Assembly (NCBI RefSeq): GCF_030347995.1 | Contig: NZ_JAQIBC010000002.1 | Coordinates: forward strand, 62,001 to 126,000 | Direction: 5' to 3' | Source: Sulfurovum xiamenensis | GTDB lineage: Bacteria; Campylobacterota; Campylobacteria; Campylobacterales; Sulfurovaceae | DNA: 64,000 bases | Translations under genes and position numbers: made by a program | Shown here: piece after piece, positions 54,271 to 62,826 of the stretch | Layout: each line of letters opens with the position of its first letter | Numbering within the stretch: the stretch's first letter is position 1 | The notes under the pieces: model-generated | Databases searched by the model: none | Seen by the model: the letters and a program-made list of their open reading frames with translations, nothing else | What the model was told of the DNA's origin: nothing

Positions 54271-54303
54271 CTTCATAGATGCTTCACACTCTTATTTTAT
54301 ACT
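54271..54303 (+). promoter_or_regulatory. Direct-repeat promoter (regulon site 3)
   Basis: CTTCATAGAT (54271-54280) and CTTCACACTC (54282-54291), 11 bases apart, then six bases and TATACT (54298-54303). More diverged, but geometry is identical to sites 1 and 2. Confidence 0.62.
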
Positions 54304-54343
54304 TTGAATGTAACACATAATATTTACTTTCAAAGGACATACC

Positions 54344-54610
54344 ATGAAAAAAACCTTATTGACATTGGGTGCTGTAGCACTTTTAGCCACTCCTTCTTTA
54401 TTTGCTGCAGAAGATAGTTTGCAAGAACATCTTAGAATGGAACAAAAACTTCAACAACAGTATCAAAAAAGACTCAAAGACGGTAGTGAAAAAAACCAAT
54501 ATAAATATAATTATCAAAAACAGTATGAGTATAAAGGTACAAACCCAAATAGATCAAATAATGGATCAATGGGTGGACAAAGAGGTGGTGGCGGTGGCGG
54601 TCGTCACTAA
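54344..54610 (+). CDS. Small exported Gln/Lys-rich protein with Gly-rich His-ended tail
   Basis: 88 residues: signal peptide (cleavage near LFA-AE), a helix rich in Gln, Lys and Tyr (QKLQQQYQKRLKDGS), then GSMGGQRGGGGGGRH. No family is recognised. The tail resembles that of the protein at 53871 and both are behind matching promoters, so they probably respond to the same signal. CAAAGGA precedes the ATG. Confidence 0.75.
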   Translation: MKKTLLTLGAVALLATPSLFAAEDSLQEHLRMEQKLQQQYQKRLKDGSEKNQYKYNYQKQYEYKGTNPNRSNNGSMGGQRGGGGGGRH

Positions 54611-54613
54611 AAA

Positions 54614-54674
54614 GTACTATTTATATAGTACAACCTAATTTGAAGGGTATCTGTGACCAACAACGATACCCTTC
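54614..54674 (+). terminator. Two hairpins between convergent genes
   Basis: A 7-bp stem GTACTAT/ATAGTAC (54614-54631) and a perfect 10-bp stem GAAGGGTATC/GATACCCTTC (54642-54674, 13-base loop) lie between the small exported gene and the cytochrome gene. The second is the likely terminator. Confidence 0.6.
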
Positions 54675-54686
54675 TGTATAATAGAG

Positions 54687-54995
54687 CTACATATTCAGAT
54701 CATGAATATAGGTAGCAAGCTCATGAAGTTCTTCATTAGAGTGTTTATTGACAAAATCTTTTTTTAAATTTTGCACAAAAGGCATTGCTTTTCTTTCTCC
54801 TGACGCGTAGTTTATAAGTGCTTTTTCTATCTCTTCGACCGACATCTCTTTTATCGCTTTAGAGGTTCCCATGGCTTTCATATCACCATTTACACCGTGA
54901 CAGCTCGCACATTTTTGCACATAAGCATTCTGTGCAGGTGAGGCAGAAAGAATACTCACTGTTAAAAGTGATACGCCAATTTTTATGAAGTTCAT
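54687..54995 (-). CDS. Monoheme cytochrome c (class I, c553-like)
   Basis: About 102 residues: signal peptide (~1-20), heme motif CASCH, and a later Met (AMPF) as probable sixth ligand. It is a periplasmic electron carrier of the size typical for Campylobacterota c553. The start at 54995 follows AAGGAG; a TTG at 55010 is rejected. Confidence 0.92.
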   Translation of the reverse strand: MNFIKIGVSLLTVSILSASPAQNAYVQKCASCHGVNGDMKAMGTSKAIKEMSVEEIEKALINYASGERKAMPFVQNLKKDFVNKHSNEELHELATYIHDLNM

Positions 54996-55061
54996 ACTAC
55001 TCCTTTTCAATTATTTTTACTCTATTATATACTTATATCATTTGAATTCAGGTTATCTATC

Positions 55062-55091
55062 TTGCTTCTTTATAGTCAGTTGTGCTAGAAT
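55062..55091 (+). promoter_or_regulatory. Putative promoter of heme-barrel gene
   Basis: TTGCTT (55062-55067), 18-base spacer, TAGAAT (55086-55091), 41 bases before the start. Confidence 0.45.
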
Positions 55092-55132
55092 AAACAGATA
55101 GTACAAGGCTATTTTAAAGGAAGGGAGTAAGA

Positions 55133-56431
55133 ATGATAAAAATGAACAGACAGAGTTTGGTAGCAGTGGGGCTGCTTGGATTCATCAGTTTGACAAGTGA
55201 AGTGAAGGCTATGCCTTTGTTTGCTACACAGACAGGTATGGATTGTAAGGCATGTCACATACAACACATAGAAAGGCTCAACAAATTTGGTAGAAAGTTT
55301 TTGGCCTCAGGTATGACCATCAGCCAGAAATTTACAGATGCAAACAGCAGCGGGTCAGATATCAATCCATCAGTGATGTTCAAGTCCATCTATGAAAAAA
55401 CAGATAATAAACCGAGTGAATCTGGAGTTGTCAAAGATACGACTGTAACAAATGACGGTATTTTATCTGTACCTAGAACTGCTGCACTGTATGTAGGGGG
55501 AAGGGTAACAAACAATGTTGGTGCCCTTGTCAATCTTTCTTATAAATCTCAGAATGATCATTCTGTTTCAGGTAAAATGGTCTATGCACAAGAGATCCAA
55601 GATGGATATATGGGATTAGCAGCGTACTCTACAGCTGACTTTGGTCCTTTCTCCGGTATGGAGATCTACAATTCAGGTCTTTATAAACCGTTTAGAACAT
55701 TTGATATAAGAAGACTTTCCAATGCACTACAAGCAACAGAGATAGGTACTGGTGCTGCAACTGGTCTACAGGCTTACTTTGACAAAGACGGCGCATTGGC
55801 AGATGGTGATCATCTTTTTGCAACTGTAGGTATGTATGCGCAGGGGCAGGACAATGTTCAAATGGAGCTAACAAGCAACCTGATCCCATTTGCGAGATTA
55901 GCATATGAATATCCTGTAGGAGAGTATAATCTTATATTAGGTGGATTTATTATGAGCGGTGGAGAGACAGTAGATGCTACAAGTTCTCTCAGTATAGAAC
56001 GTAAAACCTACGGAATGGATTTTATGGTTGAAGGGTATATAGGTGATAAAAGTGCAACTTTGACGATGAGTAAAGTCTTTAAAAACGAAGTAACTTATAC
56101 AGGTATCGGTGCTGGTACATCCAAAGATCTTGATAATTTAGACAATGAAGCATTCTCCATAGGTGGAGAAGTGAACCTTACTCCGGAGTTTGGTATGAAA
56201 CTCTCATATCTTACTTTCAATGATGTTTATGATTATGCAGATGGTGGAAAGGGAAGACTGAAACACATCAATGTAAAAGATCTGGACAATGCCATTACTG
56301 TAGGTATGGACTATTCATTCAAGTACTACCTACCTATGAAGCTGACTGTAGAACATAGCTGGGCGAAGCCATCAAGATCAGATATAGAAGACTATAGAGA
56401 CTTCCTCGTTAGTTTCAATATGTTGTTCTAA
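55133..56431 (+). CDS. Outer-membrane protein with N-terminal heme-c motif and porin-like barrel
   Basis: A 432-residue exported protein. After the signal peptide comes ATQTGMDCKACHIQHIERLN with a CxxCH heme motif (C38, C41, H42), the pattern of a widespread family whose members begin with FARQTG...CxxCH and continue as a beta barrel. The rest has alternating hydrophobic strands and ends in Phe (NMLF), typical of outer membrane barrels. It may move electrons or anions at the outer membrane; one heme is not enough to cross it alone. GGGAG precedes the ATG. Confidence 0.78.
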   Translation: MIKMNRQSLVAVGLLGFISLTSEVKAMPLFATQTGMDCKACHIQHIERLNKFGRKFLASGMTISQKFTDANSSGSDINPSVMFKSIYEKTDNKPSESGVVKDTTVTNDGILSVPRTAALYVGGRVTNNVGALVNLSYKSQNDHSVSGKMVYAQEIQDGYMGLAAYSTADFGPFSGMEIYNSGLYKPFRTFDIRRLSNALQATEIGTGAATGLQAYFDKDGALADGDHLFATVGMYAQGQDNVQMELTSNLIPFARLAYEYPVGEYNLILGGFIMSGGETVDATSSLSIERKTYGMDFMVEGYIGDKSATLTMSKVFKNEVTYTGIGAGTSKDLDNLDNEAFSIGGEVNLTPEFGMKLSYLTFNDVYDYADGGKGRLKHINVKDLDNAITVGMDYSFKYYLPMKLTVEHSWAKPSRSDIEDYRDFLVSFNMLF

Positions 56432-56513
56432 AAATATAAATATAATTTAACATTGACTTAACATTTATTAAGTACAATAGAATGTATAGTAAAAATATCG
56501 GGGAGATAAAATC

Positions 56514-58397
56514 ATGAAAAAAAACTATAAAAATAAAATTTTAGGTATGAGTGTAGCGGCAGCAATGTTACTTAGTAGTAATGTATATGCAGGTAAGATT
56601 ATTGGAGTCGATGCAGGTACACCGCATACTCTTACTGAACCACTTCCAACGCAGTATGGTTTTGGTGGATGGAATTTAGGTAATGTTGACGTGAGAATGG
56701 TTAATGCGGAGACTGGTGAGGCGACGGGGTTAACCTTTAATGAGTCGAATGGAACATATGATATTATGACTTATGGTGATTCTTTTCGCTCTGATATTAC
56801 CGAAACAAATGGTGGTACAGTCATGGGAATACTGAAAGGAAAAGATTGGCCAGTCGGTGAACCTGCAGGTATCAAGGTAGTCAATGATGATGCTGGGACT
56901 GCTCAGAGTGGAAAATCGCCGAATTGTATCATGACGACTTCATATTTGGATGAAGTTGATAGTGGTACAGGCGAGAGTGGATATCTAGATATTTATGATA
57001 AAAACCCAGATGGTATTGCTGTTCCTACGGTCTGTTCAAGTCCTTTCCAATCTCATAAAAGGTTTAAGATCAATATGCAGCCAGCATCAGTTTTTGCTTT
57101 TGATGAATTTACTAGATATGGTAAGCCTATTGATCTTGTTTTTAACCTTGATACTGAAGATAACAGTACAGCAGCTAGAAGATACCAGGTATTTTCAAAG
57201 ATCAATAACTATACGGACATGAGACTGGATGGTTACATGATTGAACTGTTGGATGAAAATGGAACAAAAGTAACCGCTGACAATAAAATAAAATTTTCAT
57301 TGGATATAAGTACAAAAGAGTCTGACGAGAGCGGATATGAAGCTGTATTCGCACATGGTTTGTGGGGACCAAAAGATACAAAACATGAACCACCTCATTT
57401 TGAAACAGATGGTTTCTTTAGCAGTGTAAGAGCAGGTTTTGTTCAAGAAGGGAACGATACTCAGGAACTAATAGGTGGACCAGATACACTGGGTAGTAAC
57501 TATGTAGATCTCTTTGGCATTTGGTTGCCATCCAAATGGGTACCGTATGGTATCTTCTGGGATGATGATAATGATCCGACAACCGATGCTGAACTTGTAG
57601 CGTTTTGGGGTACAACACCAGTAGAAGCAAATGATCCAAACGCAGTTCCTGCTTGGCATAAAGGACAGGCTGATGGATGGGCTGAACCTTCAGCAGAAGA
57701 GTTGCTTACATGGATGGCTGATCCGCTCTATAGCCTAGGTAAGATTGAAGATACTCTGAACTTGGGACCAAATTATGTAGTGGAAGTTGGACAAAATAGT
57801 ACAATTGGTAAGACATTTACTATTCGTATTACTCCACGAGTTGCCCCAGACGCTAATCAGACAGCGCCAAGTTATATTGATGCAAATGGTGACTATATCA
57901 TGCCACCAACTGATTACAATGGTACAGTAGCAAAGCTTGTCATTAGCCCGGCACCAGAGTTTACTATAGGTGCAGATCTATCTGTGGGTGTTGCAGATAC
58001 TAATGTAACTGGAGCTTCTCCTGATGTAAACGATACGATAGTTGTTGTCATTACAGCAGACAGTGGTGATGAAGAAAACTTAACACTCACAGAGACAGAT
58101 GTGAACAGCTCTATATTTGTGGGATCTATTGGAACTGATGCGAACAGTGTTACGGCAGATGGAACTGTAAATGTAGTGAATGGTACTGTTGTAACAGCGA
58201 CATATGGAGCATTAACCGCAACAACTACAGCAACAGATGGAACAACGGTCACACCTCCTCCTTCAGATGATCTTAACCCGAGCAGTGGTGGTGGAGGTTG
58301 TACATACAACCCTAACAGTAAGAACTTTGATATGATGTTCCTAGTGATGATGGCTCTTGGACTTCTCTATCCATTCAGAAGAAGATTTATCAAATAA
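56514..58397 (+). CDS. Exported protein with choice-of-anchor-F-like region and C-terminal sorting tail
   Basis: A 627-residue surface protein. Signal peptide ends near VYA-GK. The long N-terminal part (GGWNLGNVDVRM, GKDWPVGEPAGIKV, CSSPFQSHKRFK) matches my memory of the choice-of-anchor F family. An Ig-like region (~475-580) follows. The tail, residues 592-627, has GGGGC, a hydrophobic helix and RRR, like the JDVT-CTERM class of sorting signals. The next gene is a CPBP-type intramembrane protease, the expected processing partner. GGGGAG precedes the ATG. Confidence 0.78.
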   Translation: MKKNYKNKILGMSVAAAMLLSSNVYAGKIIGVDAGTPHTLTEPLPTQYGFGGWNLGNVDVRMVNAETGEATGLTFNESNGTYDIMTYGDSFRSDITETNGGTVMGILKGKDWPVGEPAGIKVVNDDAGTAQSGKSPNCIMTTSYLDEVDSGTGESGYLDIYDKNPDGIAVPTVCSSPFQSHKRFKINMQPASVFAFDEFTRYGKPIDLVFNLDTEDNSTAARRYQVFSKINNYTDMRLDGYMIELLDENGTKVTADNKIKFSLDISTKESDESGYEAVFAHGLWGPKDTKHEPPHFETDGFFSSVRAGFVQEGNDTQELIGGPDTLGSNYVDLFGIWLPSKWVPYGIFWDDDNDPTTDAELVAFWGTTPVEANDPNAVPAWHKGQADGWAEPSAEELLTWMADPLYSLGKIEDTLNLGPNYVVEVGQNSTIGKTFTIRITPRVAPDANQTAPSYIDANGDYIMPPTDYNGTVAKLVISPAPEFTIGADLSVGVADTNVTGASPDVNDTIVVVITADSGDEENLTLTETDVNSSIFVGSIGTDANSVTADGTVNVVNGTVVTATYGALTATTTATDGTTVTPPPSDDLNPSSGGGGCTYNPNSKNFDMMFLVMMALGLLYPFRRRFIK

Positions 58398-58405
58398 TAT
58401 TCTCT

Positions 58406-58834
58406 GTGAATAAAATACACAAACAATTTGGAGCGGCTGTCCTGGCTGCTCCACTATTTGTACTTCTTCATAACACTATATTTCAACAACAACTACTTGA
58501 TCTGCAGTTAGTCTCTTTTGATATGAGATCACTTTTATTTCTGATAATTTTTTATCCGGTAGTGGAGGAGTTGGCTTTTCGTGGAGTGATCCAGGAGTAC
58601 ATAGCTGCGAAGACAAAAGAATATCCATCTTTCTTTTATCTATCCATAGCGAACATTGTGACTTCACTGCTCTTTGTTGCAATGCATTTCGTACATCATA
58701 CACCTCTCTGGGCAATGCTTGTGTTTATACCGTCTTTGGTCTTTGGGTATTTTAAAGAGCAGTACGGGCACATAGGTGCCAGTATCTTTCTTCACATGTT
58801 TTATAATGCGTGCTCTTTGTTTTTGATCTTGTAG
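58406..58834 (+). CDS. CPBP-family intramembrane glutamic protease, likely sorting enzyme
   Basis: A 142-residue membrane protein starting at GTG 58406, 8 bases after the surface-protein gene. It has the Abi/CPBP motifs: EELAFRG (E54, E55, R59), MHF (H94) and FLHMFYN (H130, N134). Short CPBP proteases next to a single CTERM substrate are known for the JDVT-CTERM system (I recall the name MrtJ). It probably cuts the sorting tail of the neighbouring protein. Confidence 0.82.
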   Translation: MNKIHKQFGAAVLAAPLFVLLHNTIFQQQLLDLQLVSFDMRSLLFLIIFYPVVEELAFRGVIQEYIAAKTKEYPSFFYLSIANIVTSLLFVAMHFVHHTPLWAMLVFIPSLVFGYFKEQYGHIGASIFLHMFYNACSLFLIL

Positions 58835-58835
58835 A

Positions 58836-59096
58836 TTAGATGCACATCGCCTGTTTGATCTTTTCCTGATTGAGCTTTTTGATGAGCTTTGTTGAGAGTT
58901 CACCGTAACGCTTTTCGTCAAGGTTAAGCTCAGTCTGAATCTCTGATTGTGGCACTTCATCTGCCCATGACCTTAAGAGTTTGAACTCTTTTTTAGTCAG
59001 TTTCACCTTGAGTACTTCAAGCAGCTCTTCTGGGTTCTTAAGAGGGTATACAAGCTTTTTTATGTGTTTTTCTATCTCTTCGTTTAGTGTTGACAA
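58836..59096 (-). CDS. Small helical protein of unknown function
   Basis: An 86-residue charged, all-helical protein; KKEFKLLRSWADEVPQSEIQ resembles a sigma-like or HTH helix pair, and a late KKLNQEKIKQAMCI tail follows. No family recognised. It ends 1 base from the protease gene and is followed upstream by crcB. Confidence 0.6.
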   Translation of the reverse strand: MSTLNEEIEKHIKKLVYPLKNPEELLEVLKVKLTKKEFKLLRSWADEVPQSEIQTELNLDEKRYGELSTKLIKKLNQEKIKQAMCI

Positions 59097-59104
59097 TGTT
59101 TTTC

Positions 59105-59494
59105 CTATTTTGAAATTTGTAGTATGAGAAGGTATCCTATACCTGCAAGCAGTATGGTACCAAAAAGGTTAAGAGCCATGTTGGCAAAGGCATGCAGATA
59201 ATGACCGGCTTCAAGTAAGAAGAAGCTCTCTATAGCAAAGGTAGAGTAGGTGGTCAGTGCACCGAGTATCCCTGTCACCAAAAAGGTTTTAACATGGGGA
59301 GTGAGTGAAGTGTTTAGATGGAAGTAAGCAAAAAGCATACCTATGATCAGACTTCCTATAAAATTGACTGCCAATGTCCCTAAGGGAAGTGCATGTACAA
59401 AATGCTTATTGACCGCTCCGTTGATCAGAAGTCTCAGTGTTGCCCCTATGGCACCACCGCTAGCGACTGCAATGATTGTTGCTAAACTCGTCAT
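59105..59494 (-). CDS. crcB: Fluoride channel CrcB/Fluc
   Basis: A 129-residue four-helix membrane protein. GGAIGATLRLL, GTLAVNFIGSLIIG and the FLVTGILGALTTYSTFAIE segment with the pore Phe and Na+-site are the Fluc pattern. It works as a dual-topology dimer to export fluoride. Its start overlaps the end of the plsC gene by 35 bases, so there is no room for its own fluoride riboswitch. Confidence 0.93.
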   Translation of the reverse strand: MTSLATIIAVASGGAIGATLRLLINGAVNKHFVHALPLGTLAVNFIGSLIIGMLFAYFHLNTSLTPHVKTFLVTGILGALTTYSTFAIESFFLLEAGHYLHAFANMALNLFGTILLAGIGYLLILQISK

Positions 59495-60170
59495 CTATAA
59501 CCTTTTGCATATTTTCTCTCAGTGTATCAAACCACTCTTTGTCATTACTATCTACATTGAAACTAGGTAAAAAAGTATATTTTACAGTCCCACTGTGTGC
59601 TGTTCGGATATGTTCATTTAAGACCCATTTACTGCCTGTGATAACGATGGGTTGTATACGTAATCCCAGCTTCTCTGCTATGATCTTTGTTCCCGGTTTA
59701 AAAGGAAGTAGGGGTTGTGTATTTGTTCTTGTTCCTTCTGGGAATATCGCTACAGGACGATGCAATACTTCCTTAGACTCTTTTACATCTTTGATGAGTT
59801 TTATGAGTCCTGCTTTGTTTTGGCGATCCAGTGAGATCATCTCTCCATGACGTAAAAGATTACCGAACCATGGTGTTTCAAAAAGCTCTTTCTTCGCAAC
59901 CCAGCGTAAATGGTTGTTCTGTAAAGCTTCAAGGCCGATGATATCGACGATCCCCTGGTGGTTCATGACATACATATCTGCGGTAGTATCCATCGTACCT
60001 TCCTGGGCCAATCTACCACCCATCATAAAAAGCGTCAAACGGTTGATGTGATGCACAATGGTACTTTTATACTTGCCAAAGAGCATCAGAGCAGGTATCA
60101 TAAAAACAGCGGTATTAAATGAGATGACAAATGCACCCCAGTAAAACCTAATTGTCGCAAAGATCTTCAT
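59460..60170 (-). CDS. plsC: 1-acyl-sn-glycerol-3-phosphate acyltransferase
   Basis: About 236 residues. Two hydrophobic stretches at the N terminus, then the acyltransferase motifs NHQGIVD (H-x4-D), an Arg/Lys region, FPEGTRTN and a Pro-rich PIVITGS. It makes phosphatidic acid. The start is set at 60170 (MKIFATIRF); a longer frame to 60230 would run 83 bases into the preceding gene, whose stop is at 60148. Confidence 0.92.
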   Translation of the reverse strand: MKIFATIRFYWGAFVISFNTAVFMIPALMLFGKYKSTIVHHINRLTLFMMGGRLAQEGTMDTTADMYVMNHQGIVDIIGLEALQNNHLRWVAKKELFETPWFGNLLRHGEMISLDRQNKAGLIKLIKDVKESKEVLHRPVAIFPEGTRTNTQPLLPFKPGTKIIAEKLGLRIQPIVITGSKWVLNEHIRTAHSGTVKYTFLPSFNVDSNDKEWFDTLRENMQKVIDDEFSNNHCSR

Positions 60171-61191
60171 TTTTGACCCATCCGATGATACCTTCTTTGT
60201 ATTCCACTTTTTTAAAGCCTTCGCGTTCACTCAAGAGCATTGTGTCAAGTTTCTGGTCTATCTTCGTACTGACAGTACTGGTCTGTGTAGGTAAAATATA
60301 AAGCGGGGCACCCTGTTTTACACATATTTTTTTATGGGGAATATAAAACGTCAAAAGGGTGATAAGAGAAACAACACCAAAGACCAGATAGAAGAAATCT
60401 CTTCTAAATAAGAACATAATGAAAAAGAAACCGACCAAAAACATAAATGTATACTTTTTCAGCTTTTCAAAACTGTCTTCTTTAGGATTGAGATCAGACT
60501 GTGTCGTGACTGAAGCATCGATCACTTCCACAGGCACTTCTAAAAACTCATACTGTTTTTTGATCGTGTTGAAATAAGTGAATTTAAGCACTTTCTCTTC
60601 TACAGGAAGTACTACATAAAATTCTGCTTCAACCTTTGCAAAATCACGCTTGATATTTTCTATACCGGACTCTTGCACTTTATCCAGTCTCATATCTTCA
60701 AGATTGGCTTCAAAGGCTTCTATGGAGAGGGTGACTATATGACTCTTCTCATCATAGTTCGAAACTTGTGAATTTTTGATCTTCATATCTGCCGCGAGTA
60801 CCTGACAGAAGTCTTCACGTTGTTCAAGAGATTGTATATAGACCATATTAGGTGGAAGTGATGCTTCCCCACTCTCAGAGGATATAAACAGTCTGGGAAT
60901 ACGTATGTCATCATTTGAAGCTTTAAAATAGAAGGTATAGAAGCTGTCAGGACCATTCTGAATACTGAGTGGTTTTTCAAAAAGAGGTTGTATTTCACTT
61001 GATCTGTCAAAAGTAAATTGAGGTTTACTTTCAGTATCTTTACCAGGAGCGATGATCGTGACTGCGAAGAGTTGATTATTATATACCTTTTTGGGCATAT
61101 AACTGTATTTAAATTCGTTCTGTGCACTTAGCAGGGTAGTATAGGCTACTATGAGGGCTATAAAGAGCCATACAGAACGTAAGTGTTGCAT
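60148..61191 (-). CDS. Exported/membrane protein with SH3-like end, function unknown
   Basis: A 347-residue protein: signal peptide (~1-23), a beta-rich periplasmic region (~25-245) reminiscent of oxygen-tolerance BatD-type proteins, two or three membrane helices (~250-290), and a C-terminal stretch (CVKQGAPLYILPTQ, GIIGWVKNEDLC) that looks like a bacterial SH3 domain. Family assignment is uncertain. Its start coincides with the purQ stop (TAATG-type overlap). Confidence 0.65.
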   Translation of the reverse strand: MQHLRSVWLFIALIVAYTTLLSAQNEFKYSYMPKKVYNNQLFAVTIIAPGKDTESKPQFTFDRSSEIQPLFEKPLSIQNGPDSFYTFYFKASNDDIRIPRLFISSESGEASLPPNMVYIQSLEQREDFCQVLAADMKIKNSQVSNYDEKSHIVTLSIEAFEANLEDMRLDKVQESGIENIKRDFAKVEAEFYVVLPVEEKVLKFTYFNTIKKQYEFLEVPVEVIDASVTTQSDLNPKEDSFEKLKKYTFMFLVGFFFIMFLFRRDFFYLVFGVVSLITLLTFYIPHKKICVKQGAPLYILPTQTSTVSTKIDQKLDTMLLSEREGFKKVEYKEGIIGWVKNEDLCDN

Positions 61192-61862
61192 TATGCTTCA
61201 AAACCTTGAAGCATACGTACACCATCCTCACTTCCGAGTATAGCTTCTAAAGCACGTTCAGGGTGAGGCATAAGACCGAATACATTCTTGGCTTCATTAC
61301 ATACACCTGCAATTGATGTTACAGAACCATTGACCACTACTGGATTACCGTTCTCATCTGAGTAACGAAGAAGGATCTGTCCATTTGCTTCAAGCTTTTT
61401 GAACCCATCCTCATCGATATAATAGTTACCATCAGCATGAGCGATAGGAATGTTCAATACTTCACCTTTCTCACATTTGTTTAAAAATGCATTGTCATTG
61501 TTAATGACACAAAGTGTTTGGTGTTTAGAGATGAAGTGAAGATTGTTATTGCGTTTTAATGCACCAGGAAGAAGTCCTGCTTCTGTAAGGATCTGGAAAC
61601 CATTACAGATACCAAGTACTTTTCCTCCTGCATCTGCATACGCTGACACTGCTTTCATGACTGGTGAAAATCTGGCAATAGACCCTGAACGTAGATAGTC
61701 ACCATAAGAGAATCCACCAGGTACAACCACAAGATCGATATCTTCTGGAAGTTCTTTACTTTCATGCCATACAAGCTCTGTAGTATGTCCTAACTTTTCA
61801 AAAGCATACTGTGTATCAAACTCGCAGTTTGTTCCGGGAAATCTTAATACTGCTACTTTCAT
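61191..61862 (-). CDS. purQ: Phosphoribosylformylglycinamidine synthase, glutaminase subunit
   Basis: A 223-residue class-I glutamine amidotransferase. VVPGGFSYGDYLRSG and GICNGFQILTEAG (nucleophilic Cys) are followed by MPHPERALE with the His/Glu of the triad. It feeds ammonia to PurL in step four of purine synthesis, bridged by PurS, whose gene is next to it. Confidence 0.96.
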   Translation of the reverse strand: MKVAVLRFPGTNCEFDTQYAFEKLGHTTELVWHESKELPEDIDLVVVPGGFSYGDYLRSGSIARFSPVMKAVSAYADAGGKVLGICNGFQILTEAGLLPGALKRNNNLHFISKHQTLCVINNDNAFLNKCEKGEVLNIPIAHADGNYYIDEDGFKKLEANGQILLRYSDENGNPVVVNGSVTSIAGVCNEAKNVFGLMPHPERALEAILGSEDGVRMLQGFEA

Positions 61863-61863
61863 A

Positions 61864-62103
61864 TTAGTTTATCTCTATTGTATAGTCTTCAATAACAGTA
61901 TTAGCAAGAAGTGTCTCACACATTTCTTTTACTTCAGCTTCAGCTGTCGCTCTATCTTCTGTCTCAAGGTTAATGATGATCTGTTTACCGATACGTACAT
62001 CACTTACTCCGGCAAAACCTAAAGAGTCAAGCGCATGATGTGCTGCTTTACCTTGTGGATCTAAAACACCCTCTTTTAAAAATACGTTTACTACTGCTGT
62101 CAT
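61864..62103 (-). CDS. purS: Phosphoribosylformylglycinamidine synthase, PurS subunit
   Basis: A 79-residue protein with the PurS pattern (VFLKEGVLDPQGKAAHHALDSLG, later DVRIGKQI and CETLLANTVIEDY in parts). It is the small bridging subunit of the three-part PurL-PurQ-PurS enzyme. It lies between purC and purQ with 1-9 bases spacing. Confidence 0.95.
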   Translation of the reverse strand: MTAVVNVFLKEGVLDPQGKAAHHALDSLGFAGVSDVRIGKQIIINLETEDRATAEAEVKEMCETLLANTVIEDYTIEIN

Positions 62104-62112
62104 TACTATTCC

Positions 62113-62826
62113 TTATCTGTTTTTTATTCTGTCTAATACTTGTCTGTAGGCTTCAGTGAGTCCGCCCAAACCTTGTCTAAATCTGTCTTTGTCGAGCTTT
62201 TCATCTGTTTTGGCATCCCAGAGTCTAAAGTTGTCCGGACTTAGCTCATCGATAAGGATGATATTGCCATCTTTATCTCTACCAAATTCGATCTTGAAGT
62301 CTACAACTTTAATGTCAAGACCAGCATAAAAATCTACGAGCAGGGTATTGATCCTTCTTGCCATGAAACGAATGTAATCAAGTTCAGATACGTCATTGAC
62401 CAAATTTAAAATAAGACAGTGTTGGTCGTTTAATTTTGGATCTCCAAGTGCATCATTCTTATAGTCAAATTCCACCAGTGTGAAAGGAAGTACTGTTTTG
62501 TCTTGAATGCCAAGGTTTTTACTAAGACTACCTGTAGCAATATTTCTTACGATCACTTCGATCTTGATCACTTCTGCAGCTTTATGCAGCATGTTATTCT
62601 CATCAATGGTATCTACATAGTGGGTAGGGATACCTTTTTCATCCAGATATTTGAAGAGTTCTGTCGATATCTGGTTGTTAAGGGCACCTTTGCCTTCTTC
62701 AGATGATTTTTTTTCACCATTAAATGCAGTCAGGCTGTCTTTAAATTCGGAAATAAGAAGATTTTCATCCTCTGTTTTCCAGATTTTCTTTGCCTTACCT
62801 TCATACAAAAGTTCAGTCTTTGGCAT
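62113..62826 (-). CDS. purC: SAICAR synthetase
   Basis: A 237-residue ATP-dependent ligase joining CAIR and aspartate. YEGKAKKIW at the start, [14 protein letters not shown] in the middle and [14 protein letters not shown] near the end are clear PurC motifs. Its start meets the stop of the CtpA-type protease gene at 62826, so the genes are transcribed together. Confidence 0.97.
   Translation of the reverse strand: MPKTELLYEGKAKKIWKTEDENLLISEFKDSLTAFNGEKKSSEEGKGALNNQISTELFKYLDEKGIPTHYVDTIDENNMLHKAAEVIKIEVIVRNIATGSLSKNLGIQDKTVLPFTLVEFDYKNDALGDPKLNDQHCLILNLVNDVSELDYIRFMARRINTLLVDFYAGLDIKVVDFKIEFGRDKDGNIILIDELSPDNFRLWDAKTDEKLDKDRFRQGLGGLTEAYRQVLDRIKNR

Noticed and set aside
59495-59600. Fluoride riboswitch before crcB
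   Set aside because: The upstream sequence is plsC coding sequence and no fluoride aptamer motif is visible.
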